The notes beneath the pieces were generated by a model, which ran no database searches, was not told where the DNA came from, and saw only the letters and a list, made by a program, of their open reading frames with translations. Positions 24,892 through 38,279 of a DNA stretch of 64,000 nt are shown piece after piece (position 1 is the stretch's first letter; the number at the start of each line of letters is the position of its first letter). The position numbers and the translations under genes were made by a program. Origin of the DNA: Acanthacorydalis orientalis (taxonomy: Eukaryota > Arthropoda > Insecta > Megaloptera > Corydalidae); assembly GCA_034766995.1 (NCBI GenBank), contig CM068317.1:7997001-8061000 (forward strand), written 5' to 3'.

Positions 24892-24939
<48 letters not shown>
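24892..24939. repeat. (TA)n microsatellite
   Basis: About 24 TA units. Confidence 0.95.
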
Positions 24940-24942
<3 letters not shown>

Positions 24943-25915
24943 TTTAATAGTATATAATATATTTTGACTTGATTATATTTTTTTAATCAATACAAATCGT
25001 ATTTAATAATAATTACGAAACTAACATTATAATAGTATCAAAAAAAGCAATTTCTCTTATATTCACAATAAAATCACAATTTTAAATAAGAAAGTATAAT
25101 CTTTTCAGACAAATTAATTATAAAAACGTCATAATGAAAGAAACTTCATTAATACAAACTAAAAATTGTAAAAAGGTATATTACTAATAAATTTTACTTT
25201 TAAAATTCAATGAACTCGATAATTTGTTTTTCTGAAAATAAAACATAAATTATAAACACTCTTAGAGAATATACATATACGAAGGTGTGTGTATGTATGT
25301 GTTAATATCATTTTATACGTTAAATCTTGCAAAGATTTGGCAAAATTTATTAGAGACATTAAATCGAATGAAAGAAATATTATCTGAATAAACAAAATCT
25401 CTGATCAAAGGAAAACACTATAACGTGTACTTCAATCGTGTTAATTCAAATTTTGTGGTTTGCTTTACAATAAGTCAGTTGTGAATTGTCTAATTTTTTA
25501 TTTATCGACCATTTTTATTACTTTTTTCCAAAAATAGCGCCTAAAATATTTTATCAGACAAAAAAAGCGTCAGTACGTTAAATAAAAATAATCTAATTTT
25601 TAATATCTGTATTCAAAAATAATAACAAATTATATAAAAATGACAGGTAGTAAAAATAGTTATATAGAATAAGTTATTCCAAAAATTTATATTCTTTTAC
25701 GATTATTTTTTTAAAATAAATCTTAAAAGATTATGATTACTAAGTATCTTATAATTTTTTTGATAAATTATTTCAATTTCTTCTTTAAAAATTTGATAAT
25801 TTATGTTAATAATATATCATTTATAAATAATTTTATATGTGAGATTCAAATAAATCTATATATAGAATTTCTTGAATGTTAAGATTAACTCAAACTTGTT
25901 TTTAAGAACATGTAT

Positions 25916-25928
25916 TTATATATATATT

Positions 25929-26002
<74 letters not shown>

Positions 26003-26007
26003 TATAA
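25916..26007. repeat. (TA)n microsatellite, interrupted
   Basis: A TA array of about 90 bp with TTTA, TACA and TATG interruptions. Confidence 0.95.
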
Positions 26008-26039
26008 TGTTGCAGACAAATCAAATACTTATGATCACA

Positions 26040-26420
26040 ATTAGAATCTAACAGTAATTCTAATTTTCATCGTACCACCCGTAAAACACACCCCTACTAC
26101 CCCACACTCCAAATATCTCATACCGCGTCTGTACAAGAAGAACCACCGCCGTTCCAGACTCGGAGAGTAATTTCAGACAGCTGACAGTCGAAGAGTTCGG
26201 TGCAATCGCGTCTTAAAAATTAATGAAAGATTGACAAGTACCGGTCGGTGGATGACGAAGATGCTACTATTACACTACTACTACTACGTCTACTAGTCTC
26301 ATTGTAAAATTCCACCACCTTAGCGCTGTTTCAATTTATTGCTTTCGAATTAAAAGACTTTGAAAATTAACGAGGTATCATTTGATGACTCTTCTTTTGT
26401 GGTTCTTATTGTATTATTCG
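26040..26420. promoter_or_regulatory. GC-richer island, candidate enhancer
   Basis: It contains ACCACCCG near 26085 and CACCCCTACTACCCC on the plus strand, a CAGCTG E-box (26178-26183) followed by ACAGTCG, and an ACTACTACTACTACG run. No coding frame is open through it. The regulatory role is inferred. Confidence 0.32.
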
Positions 26421-27053
26421 ATTCGAGACGATACTCATTGACACTTCTTTTTTATTTCTATTCAACATCGAAATTTTATTCTTTTACGATTGGTTTATAT
26501 TGAACTGGGGGAAAAATTGGTATTTCAATAGCTTTTCTGCTACTGTTTGTTCTTCTAATGTTTGATTTTTGTACTCATTTGTTATAGACTTGAATACAAT
26601 ATAAATAATTTAATTTATTTGTTTGTATTTTTTCAATTTTATTACTTTTATTACACATTACACATTATTAAAGTAATTATTTGGTAGTAATTATATATAT
26701 ATATATATATATGAAAATGTTACATATATTCTTATCACGTTATCTAAATATATTCCTACTGTTAATAATAGACGCAAAGTATTCAAAATAAACGAAATAT
26801 CAGTTTTATAAATATTTAATAAAATAAACAGTTCTAAATATTCACTGTTGACATATTGACAGAAAAATAAAGTAGTTATCGATGGAAATATGATATTCAA
26901 ATTACAGTTTTAACTAATAAACATTGATTATTATCGTTGGAAGTCTAAAAAAAACACAAACATTAATTATTTATTCAATCATATTGGTTTCGATACATTT
27001 CAGATGTTAAATGACAAAAACTAGTTTTTTATAAGTATTACATATTTACGATT

Positions 27054-27085
<32 letters not shown>

Positions 27086-27219
27086 TAATCAAATATATTA
27101 TTATTAGCAAACGATACTTCTTACAATAATTTGTTCAGTAGACTTCCTGGAACTCTTAAGTCGTATCTAATACTATTTAAAAGTCTTAAAACTTGATGTT
27201 TTAATCACTTGAAATTATT

Positions 27220-27223
<4 letters not shown>

Positions 27224-27267
<44 letters not shown>
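27224..27267. repeat. (TA)n microsatellite
   Basis: About 22 TA units. Confidence 0.95.
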
Positions 27268-27269
<2 letters not shown>

Positions 27270-27540
27270 GTATGTATATGCAGATAAGAATTAAATAATT
27301 GTTTATTTTATGTTATTAAATAAATAATCACTGAAAAGTGAATAAACAAATTAACTGTTACCAGTTTTCAGAGATAAATAATATATACAGCTACGTAAAT
27401 GAATTTTAATGAAATAATGAAAAATTTTTTTCTTTCTGCTGATTTATATAACGAACTGTTTAAATAAACAGTAATAAATATATTTTTCTATTAAGTAATT
27501 GATACTCTTTTGTTGATCTTTAAAAAAGGGGAAATGAAAT

Positions 27541-27544
<4 letters not shown>

Positions 27545-27620
<76 letters not shown>
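27545..27620. repeat. (TA)n microsatellite, interrupted once
   Basis: Two TA runs separated by CATACA at 27588-27593. Confidence 0.95.
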
Positions 27621-27623
<3 letters not shown>

Positions 27624-27720
27624 AATAATTAAATAGATAATTTTAAAACTAAAAATCTGAAAATATGAAGATAAGCTGCTATAAAATTCATTTTTAATCA
27701 AATAATAGTAAAGTATGTTA

Positions 27721-27880
27721 TCCTGGGATCTTCATCTTTTTGGATCATGTGATTTGTTGCTCTTAAATACTAATTTTCGCACGTGTGATGTCATCGAGTT
27801 GATTTTAGAATTTCAAATCTAAAGCTAGAGTACATGGAGAAAAGAAACTCAGATGATCCAAAAAGATGAATTCATTAGGA
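27721..27880. mobile_element. 160-bp MITE, second copy of the 24005 family
   Basis: The left end is TCCTGGGATCTTCATCTTTT and the right end, read on the minus strand, is TCCTAATGAATTCATCTTTT. Both continue into TTGGATCAT. TA precedes the left end (27719-27720) and TTATA follows the right end, so the right TA appears mutated or shifted. The termini match those of 24005-24155, but the interiors are largely different, as is common for MITE families. There is no ORF. Confidence 0.72.
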
Positions 27881-28975
27881 TTATACATGAAATAGGATCA
27901 CAGGTATGAAAACAGATAATGGAAATAATTGATAGTTTGGTGTATTTTTATCATAAAGAATGAACTGAATTCAATAAAAATTCCAGTAATTATAATTCGT
28001 GAACCTGTTTTGGTGTTTATCAGTTAAAACTTCGGTATATTGAATGATAACATTTAAATAATTACAATTGCTTTTTGTAACATGATTGAATGATACCTTA
28101 AAACTGTAGAAATATCGCAACTGGTAGTAAATAATAATAAAAAAAAGCAAAGGGAAATTATAAAATTAATAATAATAAAACTTATTGTATATATGTATAT
28201 ATAATAATTTTGGAAACAGAATATATACATTTTGATCTCTATTAATGTTACTTTAATTAAACGATAGACTGTACAATAAGTTTTCGATTAATTGTTACAG
28301 TTAACCGCTGAAACTCCGTCTAAATTATTTGAAATCAATTTATATTAATTATTTTAAGAAGCATTCGGTTCGTTAATCTTATTAAATACAACACACAAGC
28401 TATATTTAATTGTAAATACCTTGCTTATATCATCTTCAATAGAATAAACATGAGTTTAATATAATAAATGATTCCTTTTACAATGAATATGTATGTACCT
28501 GTTCGTACGTTGTATTTTTTTCTATTAATTATATTTATATTTACGTAGATGTTTATTATTTCCGACGAGTGTAAAATTAACGAGTTATAAAATAGCACTG
28601 TTTTACAAGACTGAAATTGAAATACTGACTCTCTAATAATTATACAACGAGTATCAACTATTTTTGTGTATATTTTTATTATCACACACACATGTAGTTG
28701 GAATAAAAGGAAGCTGTTTTATTTTTATGGATCTATTATCGGTAATTTTGGACAAATAAATGTATTTATTCATAATCGAATGCCGTATACAGATCCTGAT
28801 TGTTCGATATTTGAAGTTTTTTATTTGTGGTCTCATATATATATATATAATCTTTTTTTTAATATTAACATCTTTTATATTAAATATACACTACTTTCAT
28901 TGATGATTAATTAAATTTGATATCATGAATATAATCTTTTTAGTTTCAAAGATCAAATGTTTTAAATTGGTGTAT

Positions 28976-28981
28976 CATATA

Positions 28982-29013
<32 letters not shown>

Positions 29014-29030
29014 CACATATATATACACAT
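28976..29030. repeat. (TA)n / CATA-variant microsatellite
   Basis: TA runs are broken by ACATAT and ACACAT steps. Confidence 0.92.
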
Positions 29031-29331
29031 TCACACACTCTTTTATTACATTTTTTATATTTCAAAGCACTTGTTAAACAACTCAACATATAAATAAAAC
29101 AAGATTTCTGTGTAGATAATTGGCATAAAAAGTATAGAAATCCTTATTTAAATAAATTCTAAAATTATATACCCTCTAGTTTTAGAATGCTGTCTTAACG
29201 GTCGGACCATTGCAACAAACAGCATCTGTTGCATAACCACATACGACTGGTTTTAATTGAAACAATAGTGGTTAGGATTTTGACATGTTAAAACAATATG
29301 TATATACATTTCATATACTTTAATTATTTAT

Positions 29332-29332
29332 A

Positions 29333-29394
<62 letters not shown>

Positions 29395-29400
29395 ATATGT
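29332..29400. repeat. (CA)n(TA)n(TG)n self-complementary array
   Basis: A CA tract, then about 16 TA units, then a TG tract. The whole 69 bp is close to its own reverse complement and could extrude a cruciform. Confidence 0.93.
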
Positions 29401-30230
29401 ACAGGTTCAGTGCTTGATATTTTTTGATTATTTTTAGATTTTTACTATCCACCTGCCCATTGCTTTTGCTATTCAAATATTCGTACAATATAACTTATTT
29501 TCTACAAATAGGTTACAAAGCATAATAACGAAAAGATTAAATATTTTTTTATTCTAAAATGAAACAATTGTATTTAACTGAAGGTAGTAAATCAATATAA
29601 CTTACTTATTTTTGACCTCTGATAATTTCAAACTCGAAGAAAATTTAAAGAAATTAATTTTTGGATCAGTGGAAAAGTGGTGTAGCTTTTCATAATAGAA
29701 AATTTAATTAAAAAAATACAAAATAACTCTTCGTGCTTTACTAGCATTCAAATAGTATATTACATGTTCAGATATTAATGTAGTATTTATAATATTATTT
29801 TCAAGTAACATTTTTGATAATCCTGGTAATCTCTTCTGATGATTTATGGATTATATGTAATGTGAAATTTTAGAAACATTACAAATTTATTCTTTAAAAT
29901 CTGTTTCAGTTAATAAACTGCTTTATACATAAAGTATAAATATTGTATAAAAGAATGTAAAATTTTGTGAAATCTTCTATTGTCCTTACAAAATGCAAAA
30001 AAATATGATCAAGAATGTTCAATAATCAACTTATAGATCATTTCTAATTGTTTTTTATATGCATTTAGATAGTGATCTAATCATTCTTAGATCTTTAAGA
30101 TACATATTAGATATAGTGTTAGAATTATACAGTGACTGTAAAGTCTGTCAAATTCTAAGCTTCTTTTTTTAATATGATTCTAAATGAAAATATTCGATCA
30201 TAGTAATAACTTTTACCTAAAATAAGCCTG

Positions 30231-30239
30231 TACACACAT

Positions 30240-30290
<51 letters not shown>
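30231..30290. repeat. (CA)n(TA)n compound microsatellite
   Basis: About 14 CA units are followed by about 14 TA units. Confidence 0.95.
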
Positions 30291-30292
<2 letters not shown>

Positions 30293-30905
30293 GTATATAA
30301 ACACAATTAAATAAATACCCAATTTAAAGCAACAGTATAGCAATTTACGACTCCAAAACAATATGAACAGATTTTACCTTATGCCCCTAAAATGTAATTT
30401 CCACATTACTTCCCTGTATATATTAAGATCAATAGACTTACATTAGATAACCTTTGTCAAATACTATATTCTATATTCGTCAAGATCACCAAGTTCATTG
30501 ATTAGAAGTAAAAATGATCAATCGGCCACTTTTTTTACATTATGTTATTATTTATTGAATTATGATTTATTACGAATAGTTTTTTTCAAAATGAAAAAAA
30601 ATCAGCGTCGAACAACAATGTTTAAAAAGTTATCGGTCAAATTATTACATTTTTTTGTCATAGATATCAATTTATCGATTGTTTACTTATATGTTTTTTT
30701 TTTCATTTTAAATATTCGTGTGTGATATAACTGTAGTTCAATCGATTAAATGGAATGTTATATTAAAATGTAATTTTTATCTCTAAATAGTTTTATTATT
30801 TGAATAAATTTATACATATTATACGATTATTCATAGATTTAAAGACAAATATTAAACTTTTTATTTTTAAATGTGATCTATTTAATTTACTTTTTTAACA
30901 TACAC

Positions 30906-30925
30906 TATATATATATATATATATT

Positions 30926-30962
<37 letters not shown>
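30906..30962. repeat. (TA)n microsatellite
   Basis: Two TA runs separated by TTTAAA. Confidence 0.95.
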
Positions 30963-30967
<5 letters not shown>

Positions 30968-31224
30968 TTTACTAAAAATTTAATAATTAATATAATTAAA
31001 ATAAATTTTATAATAAAAGAAAAATGTTAATAGTTCATCAGTTTAAAATATTGACATACTTATTTACATTTATTCAAATACAATAAAATTTCAAGCGTAG
31101 ATTTTTTTTATTGACAACATAATTTATGTATATAAATATTGACATATTTTGTACCTTATTAATAATTTACTACATAAACTTAAAATGTGACAAAGATTTT
31201 ACTGAAAATACACTTAGACTTAAA

Positions 31225-31230
31225 TATATG

Positions 31231-31262
<32 letters not shown>
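31225..31262. repeat. (TA)n microsatellite
   Basis: A TA array with TATG variants at its left end. Confidence 0.93.
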
Positions 31263-31265
<3 letters not shown>

Positions 31266-31648
31266 GCATATTAAAAGATGTTATTAATAAATAGGAATAC
31301 CATATCATTTGCTACCAACTCTTGGTAGTTATCGATAATTATAAATTATAACTTAATTATGTTAATAACAAATTACGATTAAATATTTAATTTTGTATAT
31401 TTATTTTTAATTAATCTAACCTTGAAATATTTATTTTGGCAATGAAAAAGTTCAATAAACTCCCTCGCATTAAAATTGCGTATCATGGAACAAACATGTT
31501 GTTTATATATAAATATATATATATATATATATAAATGTGTGTGTTTTTAAAATCCATAACAAACTTATGTTTAATACAGTTATGTAATATAAAATAAAAA
31601 TTCAATAGTACGTTTCTACGTCACATACATACATCATGTATACCATAT

Positions 31649-31700
31649 AATTATTCTTTATTAATTTTGTTTATTATATTAATTATTCTTTATTAATTTT
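31649..31700. repeat. 20-bp direct repeat, 32-bp period
   Basis: The 20-mer AATTATTCTTTATTAATTTT occurs exactly at 31649-31668 and 31681-31700. It is probably a local duplication. Confidence 0.85.
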
Positions 31701-32449
31701 CGTTACTAGTATTGAATTATAATATTTAGCAATGTATAAATATTCTTTTCTCTGTTAAGCTTACGCAAATGTTAAGCTGAAAAATAAATAGTATTTTTTG
31801 GTTATTTTGAATTTCAACTAATTAGTATGTCAAGGAGGTTAATACAAGCAAGTAACTGAACAGTATTCTGTACTTATTTATAAATGATATTTCAGTACTA
31901 ATACATAATCATACATTTTTTACAGATTTTGGAAATAAATTTCATTATAAATGAGTGCAAACTTTGAAACTTTTACTGATAATAAGTTATCTTACGCTGA
32001 CTCTTAAATAATAAAGATAATTAGAATATAGTTTTACTTAGTTCAATATAATTATTGTTAATATTTATGAAATTTATCTTGTAACTGCTTCCATATAAAT
32101 TCATTTTGTTTAGTAATAAACAAAAAAAATAGTAACAGTTGACTTCATATTAAATTTCTTAATAATATGTGTGAAAAAAGTGAATATACTCAACATTAGT
32201 TATATTTTAATAAAATATTGATGTTTGAAAATTAAATCATTACTCATTAAGTATTGAGTATACTTTAAAATACTAAAAAAGTGAATAAAAATGATCATGC
32301 TTAATTTGTATAAAAATGATTTGTAAGCCAAACTTCATGAAATCGTTTATGTAACGCCATTCCTTATTATAAATAAAATATTTCACAAAAATAATTTAGA
32401 CAGAAAATGTAAATCAGGATCAACGATGATTTAAAAAATATTGAAATGG

Positions 32450-32836
32450 TCCCGATTAAAATTGCATGGCAAAACTTGAAAAATTAGAAACGCGAAAGCG
32501 TATATTTTGAGGAAATAATGTATGTGTATATGGTACTGTGTATTGTATATAATTATTCCAATTCTGTTCGAAAATAAAACAGCAGTTATCAGTTTTTCGC
32601 ATATTTAAAACGATATCGTTCACACAAGAAACAAACGGTACAAATAAACATAACAATAACAATAAAGGGCGCAAAAAACACGTGACGCGTGTTGCTCGTT
32701 CGTCTGTTCAGCTCATCTACCTTTTCCGTCTCATTTCACAATTCGAATTTCAAAGAGTGTGGAGCAAAACATTAACAAACATACATACATACATACATAC
32801 ATACATACATACATACATACATACATACATACATAC

Positions 32837-32882
<46 letters not shown>

Positions 32883-33130
32883 GAGTGCCATTGGTAAATG
32901 ATAGGTGCTTCGTATAGATGCTGTTGAATTAAACAGATATTGCGTCGTACGTTCTCGTGATAAGTGCGATATAGAGCAATATATTAAATATCGAGGGATA
33001 ACGATCATCGATTTATAATTATTATTATAATTGTTTAATGTTTTAGAAATTGGTTGTTAATGTTTGTTAGTTGTCTGTAATGAAATATGTCTGCAAATTG
33101 GAACAGTGAATACTTGTGTTCACGAATCGT
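32450..33130. promoter_or_regulatory. GC-richer island split by a microsatellite
   Basis: Complex sequence lies on both sides of the ACAT/TA array at 32779-32881, including CACGTGACGCGTGTTGCTCG near 32679. No exon was recognised on either side. The regulatory role is inferred from composition. Confidence 0.25.
32779..32881. repeat. (ACAT)n(TA)n compound microsatellite
   Basis: About 14 exact ACAT tetranucleotide units (32779-32836) are followed by about 21 TA units. It is the only long tetranucleotide array in the window and is probably polymorphic. Confidence 0.97.
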
Positions 33131-34269
33131 CGAATCAAATCCTGTAATTTATTAAACGATTTCTGCAGAGAATATATAAATTCTAAGATAAAATTACTTT
33201 ATTTGTAATTAACTCTCCGAATATATCAAAGTATCTGTATATGGTTGCTATTTACATGATTTTATATTTTATCATTATCATAAAAATATTTCCAGATATT
33301 TCACATTGTTTTTTTCTAATTCTATATTAAAAAATACACTTTTGTACAGTTACAGGATTCTCAAATAAATCTTACTACGAGACTCGTACTTTACTGATTA
33401 ATGAAATAACAAAACATTTTAAAAAATGAGCTTCTTACAAACTCGAACAAAAATATTATTTTTTAAATTCAACATGTAAATAAAAATATTGTAATCATAT
33501 TTCTATTTCTAAAAGGTTTTTGTGTATAAAGTACATTTTAACAAAAATTGTTAAGAAAATCATGATTACACTGTTTAATTAAAAAATGCATTTTCTAATA
33601 TTTCAAATTTGTTTTTATTAATTTTTAAAACATACACTTCTATGTAACTAATTCAATTTTAATTTAACAATAGATACTTTTAGTTGAAAGAATATCTTCT
33701 ATTAAATTCATGCTATCTTGATTAATAACGAGGCATATTATCTTTTTATCTACAATTACGATTAAATTTTGTAAGGAATGAACTATAACTTATTTTCTGT
33801 CTTACTACTTTGTAATTATAAACTTCATATTGTAATAATTCAGTTTGGCAGAATGTATATAATTATTTGGAGAAGAATATTTTTAACATTGTGTGGGAAT
33901 CGTTCTGATTACTTATTAAAGCATTAAAATGTATGAAATTAAAAAAAAATGTATATAAATGCTAATCAATTTCCGGTTCTATTAAAAATATACATGAGAT
34001 ATTAAGTGCTTGTCTTAATATATTAAAGTGATTTTAATGGCCTGTTTCTTATTTGAAGAATTTTTTTATGCATTTTTACGTCTGTTTTTTAAAAAATAGA
34101 ATTTTTGATGAACTTAATAAAGTCATACATTTAAAAACAGTTAACTTATTTAACTTGTTCTGTATTATTTAATAAAATGTGTCTCTTCTACAAACTCAAG
34201 TACGAAAAAAATTAAATATTTACACAACGCTCTCTTTACAAAAATGTTCAAAATTTGTAAGAAATTATA
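33131..34269. other. AT-rich intronic DNA
   Basis: No exon or element is recognised. A single Su(H)-like TGTGGGAA lies at 33892-33899. Confidence 0.55.
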
Positions 34270-35110
34270 AAATTGTGTCGCGTAGGATGTATAACAGCCG
34301 TGAATTAATCTGTTTTGAAGAATCCAATGCGATGAGTGTACATTCAGTTCACATTTAATTTTTTAATAGAAAATGACATAATATGTACATTTTTTTCGTA
34401 GAACAAAAGGCGTAATTGACAAGCGCTGATAATATCGACACGTTCCCGTACGACGACGTACACTGAAACATAACCGACACAATCTACACTTTTTACTAAT
34501 ACCGCCAACATCGAAAGAGAGTGCTGCACATTATAGACATCCACAGATAGCAATCTATAGCGCGATATTATTCATGAGACGGCTGTACATTGTCTTTCCT
34601 CCGCCGGCATCCATTTTCGCTATTGTATAATTTCTCTAATTTATTACTTCATATCAAGTTTCCTCCACCATCAAACCACCTACCCCTCATACTACGAACG
34701 TTATCCATCGATGGCAGCAATAGTAGCATCAACGGCGGCGGCAACAGTTACAACCCTTTCAGTTCTGCCCCATCCCATCGAGCCGTACTCCTTCACACCA
34801 CCACAACCTCATACCCCTGTAGTCTTGTCTCAACACGTACAGCGACTGATCGACGAGATACATCGAAATAACTCTTATCACCTTGATGGTTTTGCGAACT
34901 TTGCATCTCGTTCGCGCATCGACACGATCGCTAGTTATTTTTGTCTCGCTTCTGACGATGTCGACATTGTCGTCGTCGTCGTCGTCTACGGACGGATACA
35001 CATTTTTGTTTGAATACTTAAGCTGTCGTTTCATTATTAAGCTCGATGATGGTGACATCTAGATGTATATATTTGACGTTCCTTTTCGAGCTTTTGATTT
35101 TCGGTATCAT
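34270..35110. promoter_or_regulatory. Large GC-richer island with overlapping ORFs
   Basis: This is about 840 bp of complex sequence. Features include CCGCCGGCATCC near 34601, CCATCGATGG at 34705-34714, C-rich plus-strand words at 34661-34690 and a GTC repeat at 34968-34987. Plus-strand frames at 34590-34871 and 34711-35013 (93 and 100 codons) and a minus-strand frame at 34759-35058 overlap one another. The 34711 frame starts with an Ala/Thr-rich stretch and ends in six valines encoded by the GTC repeat. None has a recognised domain, so I treat them as frames opened by higher GC content. Confidence 0.32.
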
Positions 35111-35989
35111 TGCAAGACACTCATTGCTCAGTTAACGTGGCATTAAATAAGCAATGTCAAGCCAACAACATATATATATAATATATATAAGTAATAAATT
35201 ACAAAAGTGATAAAATTATATTTGACTTCCGGTAAAGTTTCAAGGATAATATATTTTGTACAGTACAAGAGTTAATTTGTTTAAAATTTAACTGTAGGTT
35301 TCGAGATCAGATTTTCTCTACGAAAAGAAATATGACAAATATCAGCTTTATAAAGATTGTTCAATGCAATTATATAAAGAACAAAGTATGTTACAATAAA
35401 TTTGATGAATTAATCATGTATTCCGTTTTTATATACTTATTTAAATATTTTTTCAATATTTTTTCTATCATTAACTTTTTACTTTCATTGGTAAATACAT
35501 GTCATAGATAACATAAATATTTATATGTACCATATATATAATATATATATATATATATAATACGATATATTATTTAAAGATGTGAAAGCTCACAAACTTC
35601 TTAAAAAACGTAAAAAAAAATCATATTTGTTCCTTCAAAAAACATATAAAATCAGATATATCTATAAATCCTGATTTCTAATCTTCCAGTGATTGATTCT
35701 AAGTAGATAAAGTGTAAATAAAAAAGTCTAGAAAATATATATGATCATTTTAGACAAGGAAAAAAGACGTACAAAAAAAACAAGATGTACAATTTTAGTT
35801 AATTTATATATGAAAAATCGAAAAAAATATAATTTGAATAATTGAAGCATTAATAAAAATGTTTATTTTTTAAATTATTAATTCAAATATTTTCTAAACT
35901 CAAAAATTCTTTTTTTTATATATTTCTTCTCTTTTTCCGACAAACGGTCTAAAATATAAGTCGATCAAACAAAATCGAGTGTAAAAGTG
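35111..35989. other. AT-rich intronic DNA
   Basis: This stretch contains short TA arrays at 35170-35189 and 35532-35559 and nothing else recognised. Confidence 0.55.
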
Positions 35990-36060
35990 ATTCATTTTTG
36001 TGCTGAATGAGGGTAGAAACGGTGTATTGGTGACATAATCGGATCTATACAGATTACAAG

Positions 36061-36112
<52 letters not shown>

Positions 36113-36320
36113 GGTGTCAAAAGAATCTAAAGAGGTGATGATTGTAAGCTTCGACGTCGTCGAAGAAAAGAATCGTTAAGCCTATTTAAGATGTTTGCGG
36201 AAAAACCCTCTCGGAAGGAACGGTGCGAAAAGTATATTGATATAACACGTTGAAAGTTTGTTTTTCTGAACGACGTGGAAATCATTTCGTTACAAAAATG
36301 GAGGAGAAAATTATATGGCT
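35990..36320. promoter_or_regulatory. GC-richer island with a 17-bp palindrome
   Basis: It contains CTTCGACGTCGTCGAAG (36149-36165), a palindrome with 8-bp arms around a single T. Other complex sequence flanks the TA array at 36062-36111. No exon is supported. Confidence 0.28.
36062..36111. repeat. (TA)n microsatellite
   Basis: About 24 TA units preceded by GTGTG. Confidence 0.95.
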
Positions 36321-38200
36321 TCGTAGATTTATTGTTTACTGTTTGAGAAGTTTATTTTATTTCTTACAATTGATAAAATAGGGCATGTTGTATAACCATT
36401 TTATACTTATTATTTACCTGAATATAGAATTGAAAAAAAATATTTTTAGATGCAATTAATAATGTCATTTTATTTATTTGATAAAATTGTTATAAATCAT
36501 ATAATTATTTTGAATTATATACGAAAATAACTTTATACAAAAATGTTGGTAGATGTTTTTTTATATCACCTTGTATCTACAAAAGTTAACTGAAATTTTA
36601 TTAACATTCTTAAAAACATTGTTCTGAATATAGAGTGTTCTTTGATTGTTTATCACAGTTATTACTATTACATAAAACATAGTTCTTATTGTTTCATTTA
36701 TAATTTTACCTTTCTGAAATTTATATAATTTGTATATATTTATATACAATAATTTATTTTCTTTCTTAAAAATATATTTAGTTTTTTTAAAAAATGTACG
36801 AGTAGTTAACTATAATTAATTTTATTCGAATCACATATTATACGTTATTTTGATTTACATAAATAATATTTTAATTTAAACATAGAAAAACAAATTGAAT
36901 CTTACATTTTCAAATGATATAAAAATTCATATTAGACAAATGAATTGGAACTTATATTAACTTAAAGTGAATTAACTGTGAATAATTTAATATAACTATG
37001 ATTAATTTCCATGGAAAAGCATGACAATGAAAGATGAATGCTTTCTTTTTTTTAATTTTATTGTCATTATAATAACGAGATGTATATTTTTTATAAAAAC
37101 TACATATATTTTAACTCGCCTACAATTAAATTTTTTTTTAAGAAATATGGCACTATTCATTAGTTAATTCATGTTAAAAAATAACTACTAATCTGGGTAA
37201 ACTTACATTGACTTTTATTCTATTGCTGTTTTTTTTTCAAATAATCTAAACATTTTAAGTATTTATTTTTTTTAAATTAATTATACTTTTATATATATAT
37301 ATATATAATTTTTACAAGATAAATTCACAGTTCCATAAATAAAACTTTATTTACGAATTGAATATTATGCAAATATATTCGTGAATGAGAGGTCTGAATT
37401 AAATGGAAGAAAAATAATAAAATTAAATTATCAATCATTGAATAATAATCTTTTATCTGTCTGTTTCAGATTTATATACATTTAAATATTAATATTTATC
37501 AAAGGTCAGTGCTAAATTCAGGTATTCTTTTCATTTTTAACTTAGCTTTTACAGAGTATGTTTATCAAATATTTAATAATATTTTTAAATATGACTTTTG
37601 TACGTTGTTTAGATGTACTGTTTATTGAGAAATTTCTATTTTTTATTTAAAAAACTTGGATTTATAATTAGTAAAGAATTACTAAAAATATAAAATCTTT
37701 TTGTTTCAGTATTTTATTAAATTTAATAAAAGGTAAAAATTAACAATTAATTTCTCGTAATCAATATCTCCTATACAGCGTTATTTTTAGTGTATTTTAT
37801 AAAAGCATTTCTTTGATTTCAAAACTATACAATATTTTTCAAATATATATAAAGCTACTAAACATTTTCTCTAAAATAAGTTCTCTAAAGCAAGGTTTCT
37901 AAAATAAATTTCTCTAAGTTCCTAGTGAATTTATAGTTTCTAATGTTTTATCTTTTTTAGATACATACAAAAATATATAACATTCATCCTACTGTATATT
38001 TTTCAATATTCTTAACAGATTCAAACTAGTTTACTATTCAATTAAGAATTAACTAACACGCATATATACTTTTAATGCGAATGTCTCAAGTGAGATATTG
38101 GTAATAGGTTTCCATTCCCTTTTATGAACACCGTATATCTTTTCGAACAAGATAAAAACAGTATTATTATTATCTCAAAACAGAAACGAGATACAGTATC
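36321..38200. other. AT-rich intronic DNA
   Basis: This is plain AT-rich background. A short run of related TTCTCTAAAATAAG units lies at 37868-37920. No gene is seen. Confidence 0.55.
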
Positions 38201-38203
38201 CTT

Positions 38204-38244
<41 letters not shown>

Positions 38245-38279
38245 ACATATACAGGTATCCTAAACGTAACACATTTCAC

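Larger units (their letters stand above)
24160..26039. other. AT-rich intronic DNA
   Basis: This is AT-rich background with two large TA arrays. No exon or element termini were recognised. Confidence 0.6.
26421..27718. other. AT-rich intronic DNA with several TA arrays
   Basis: This is AT-rich background with arrays at 26692-26712, 27053-27084, 27224-27267 and 27545-27620. Nothing else is supported. Confidence 0.6.
27900..32450. other. AT-rich intronic DNA with compound arrays
   Basis: This is AT-rich sequence containing the arrays listed separately and one small complex patch at 29180-29290 (GGTCGGACCATTGC). Frames at 28425-28914 and 30498-30725 have random AT-rich composition and no domain. 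No exon is supported. Confidence 0.55.

Noticed and set aside
33892..33899. Single Su(H)-type TGTGGGAA as evidence of Notch-regulated cut wing-margin enhancer
   Set aside because: It is a single match in plain AT-rich DNA without paired sites or an accompanying island.
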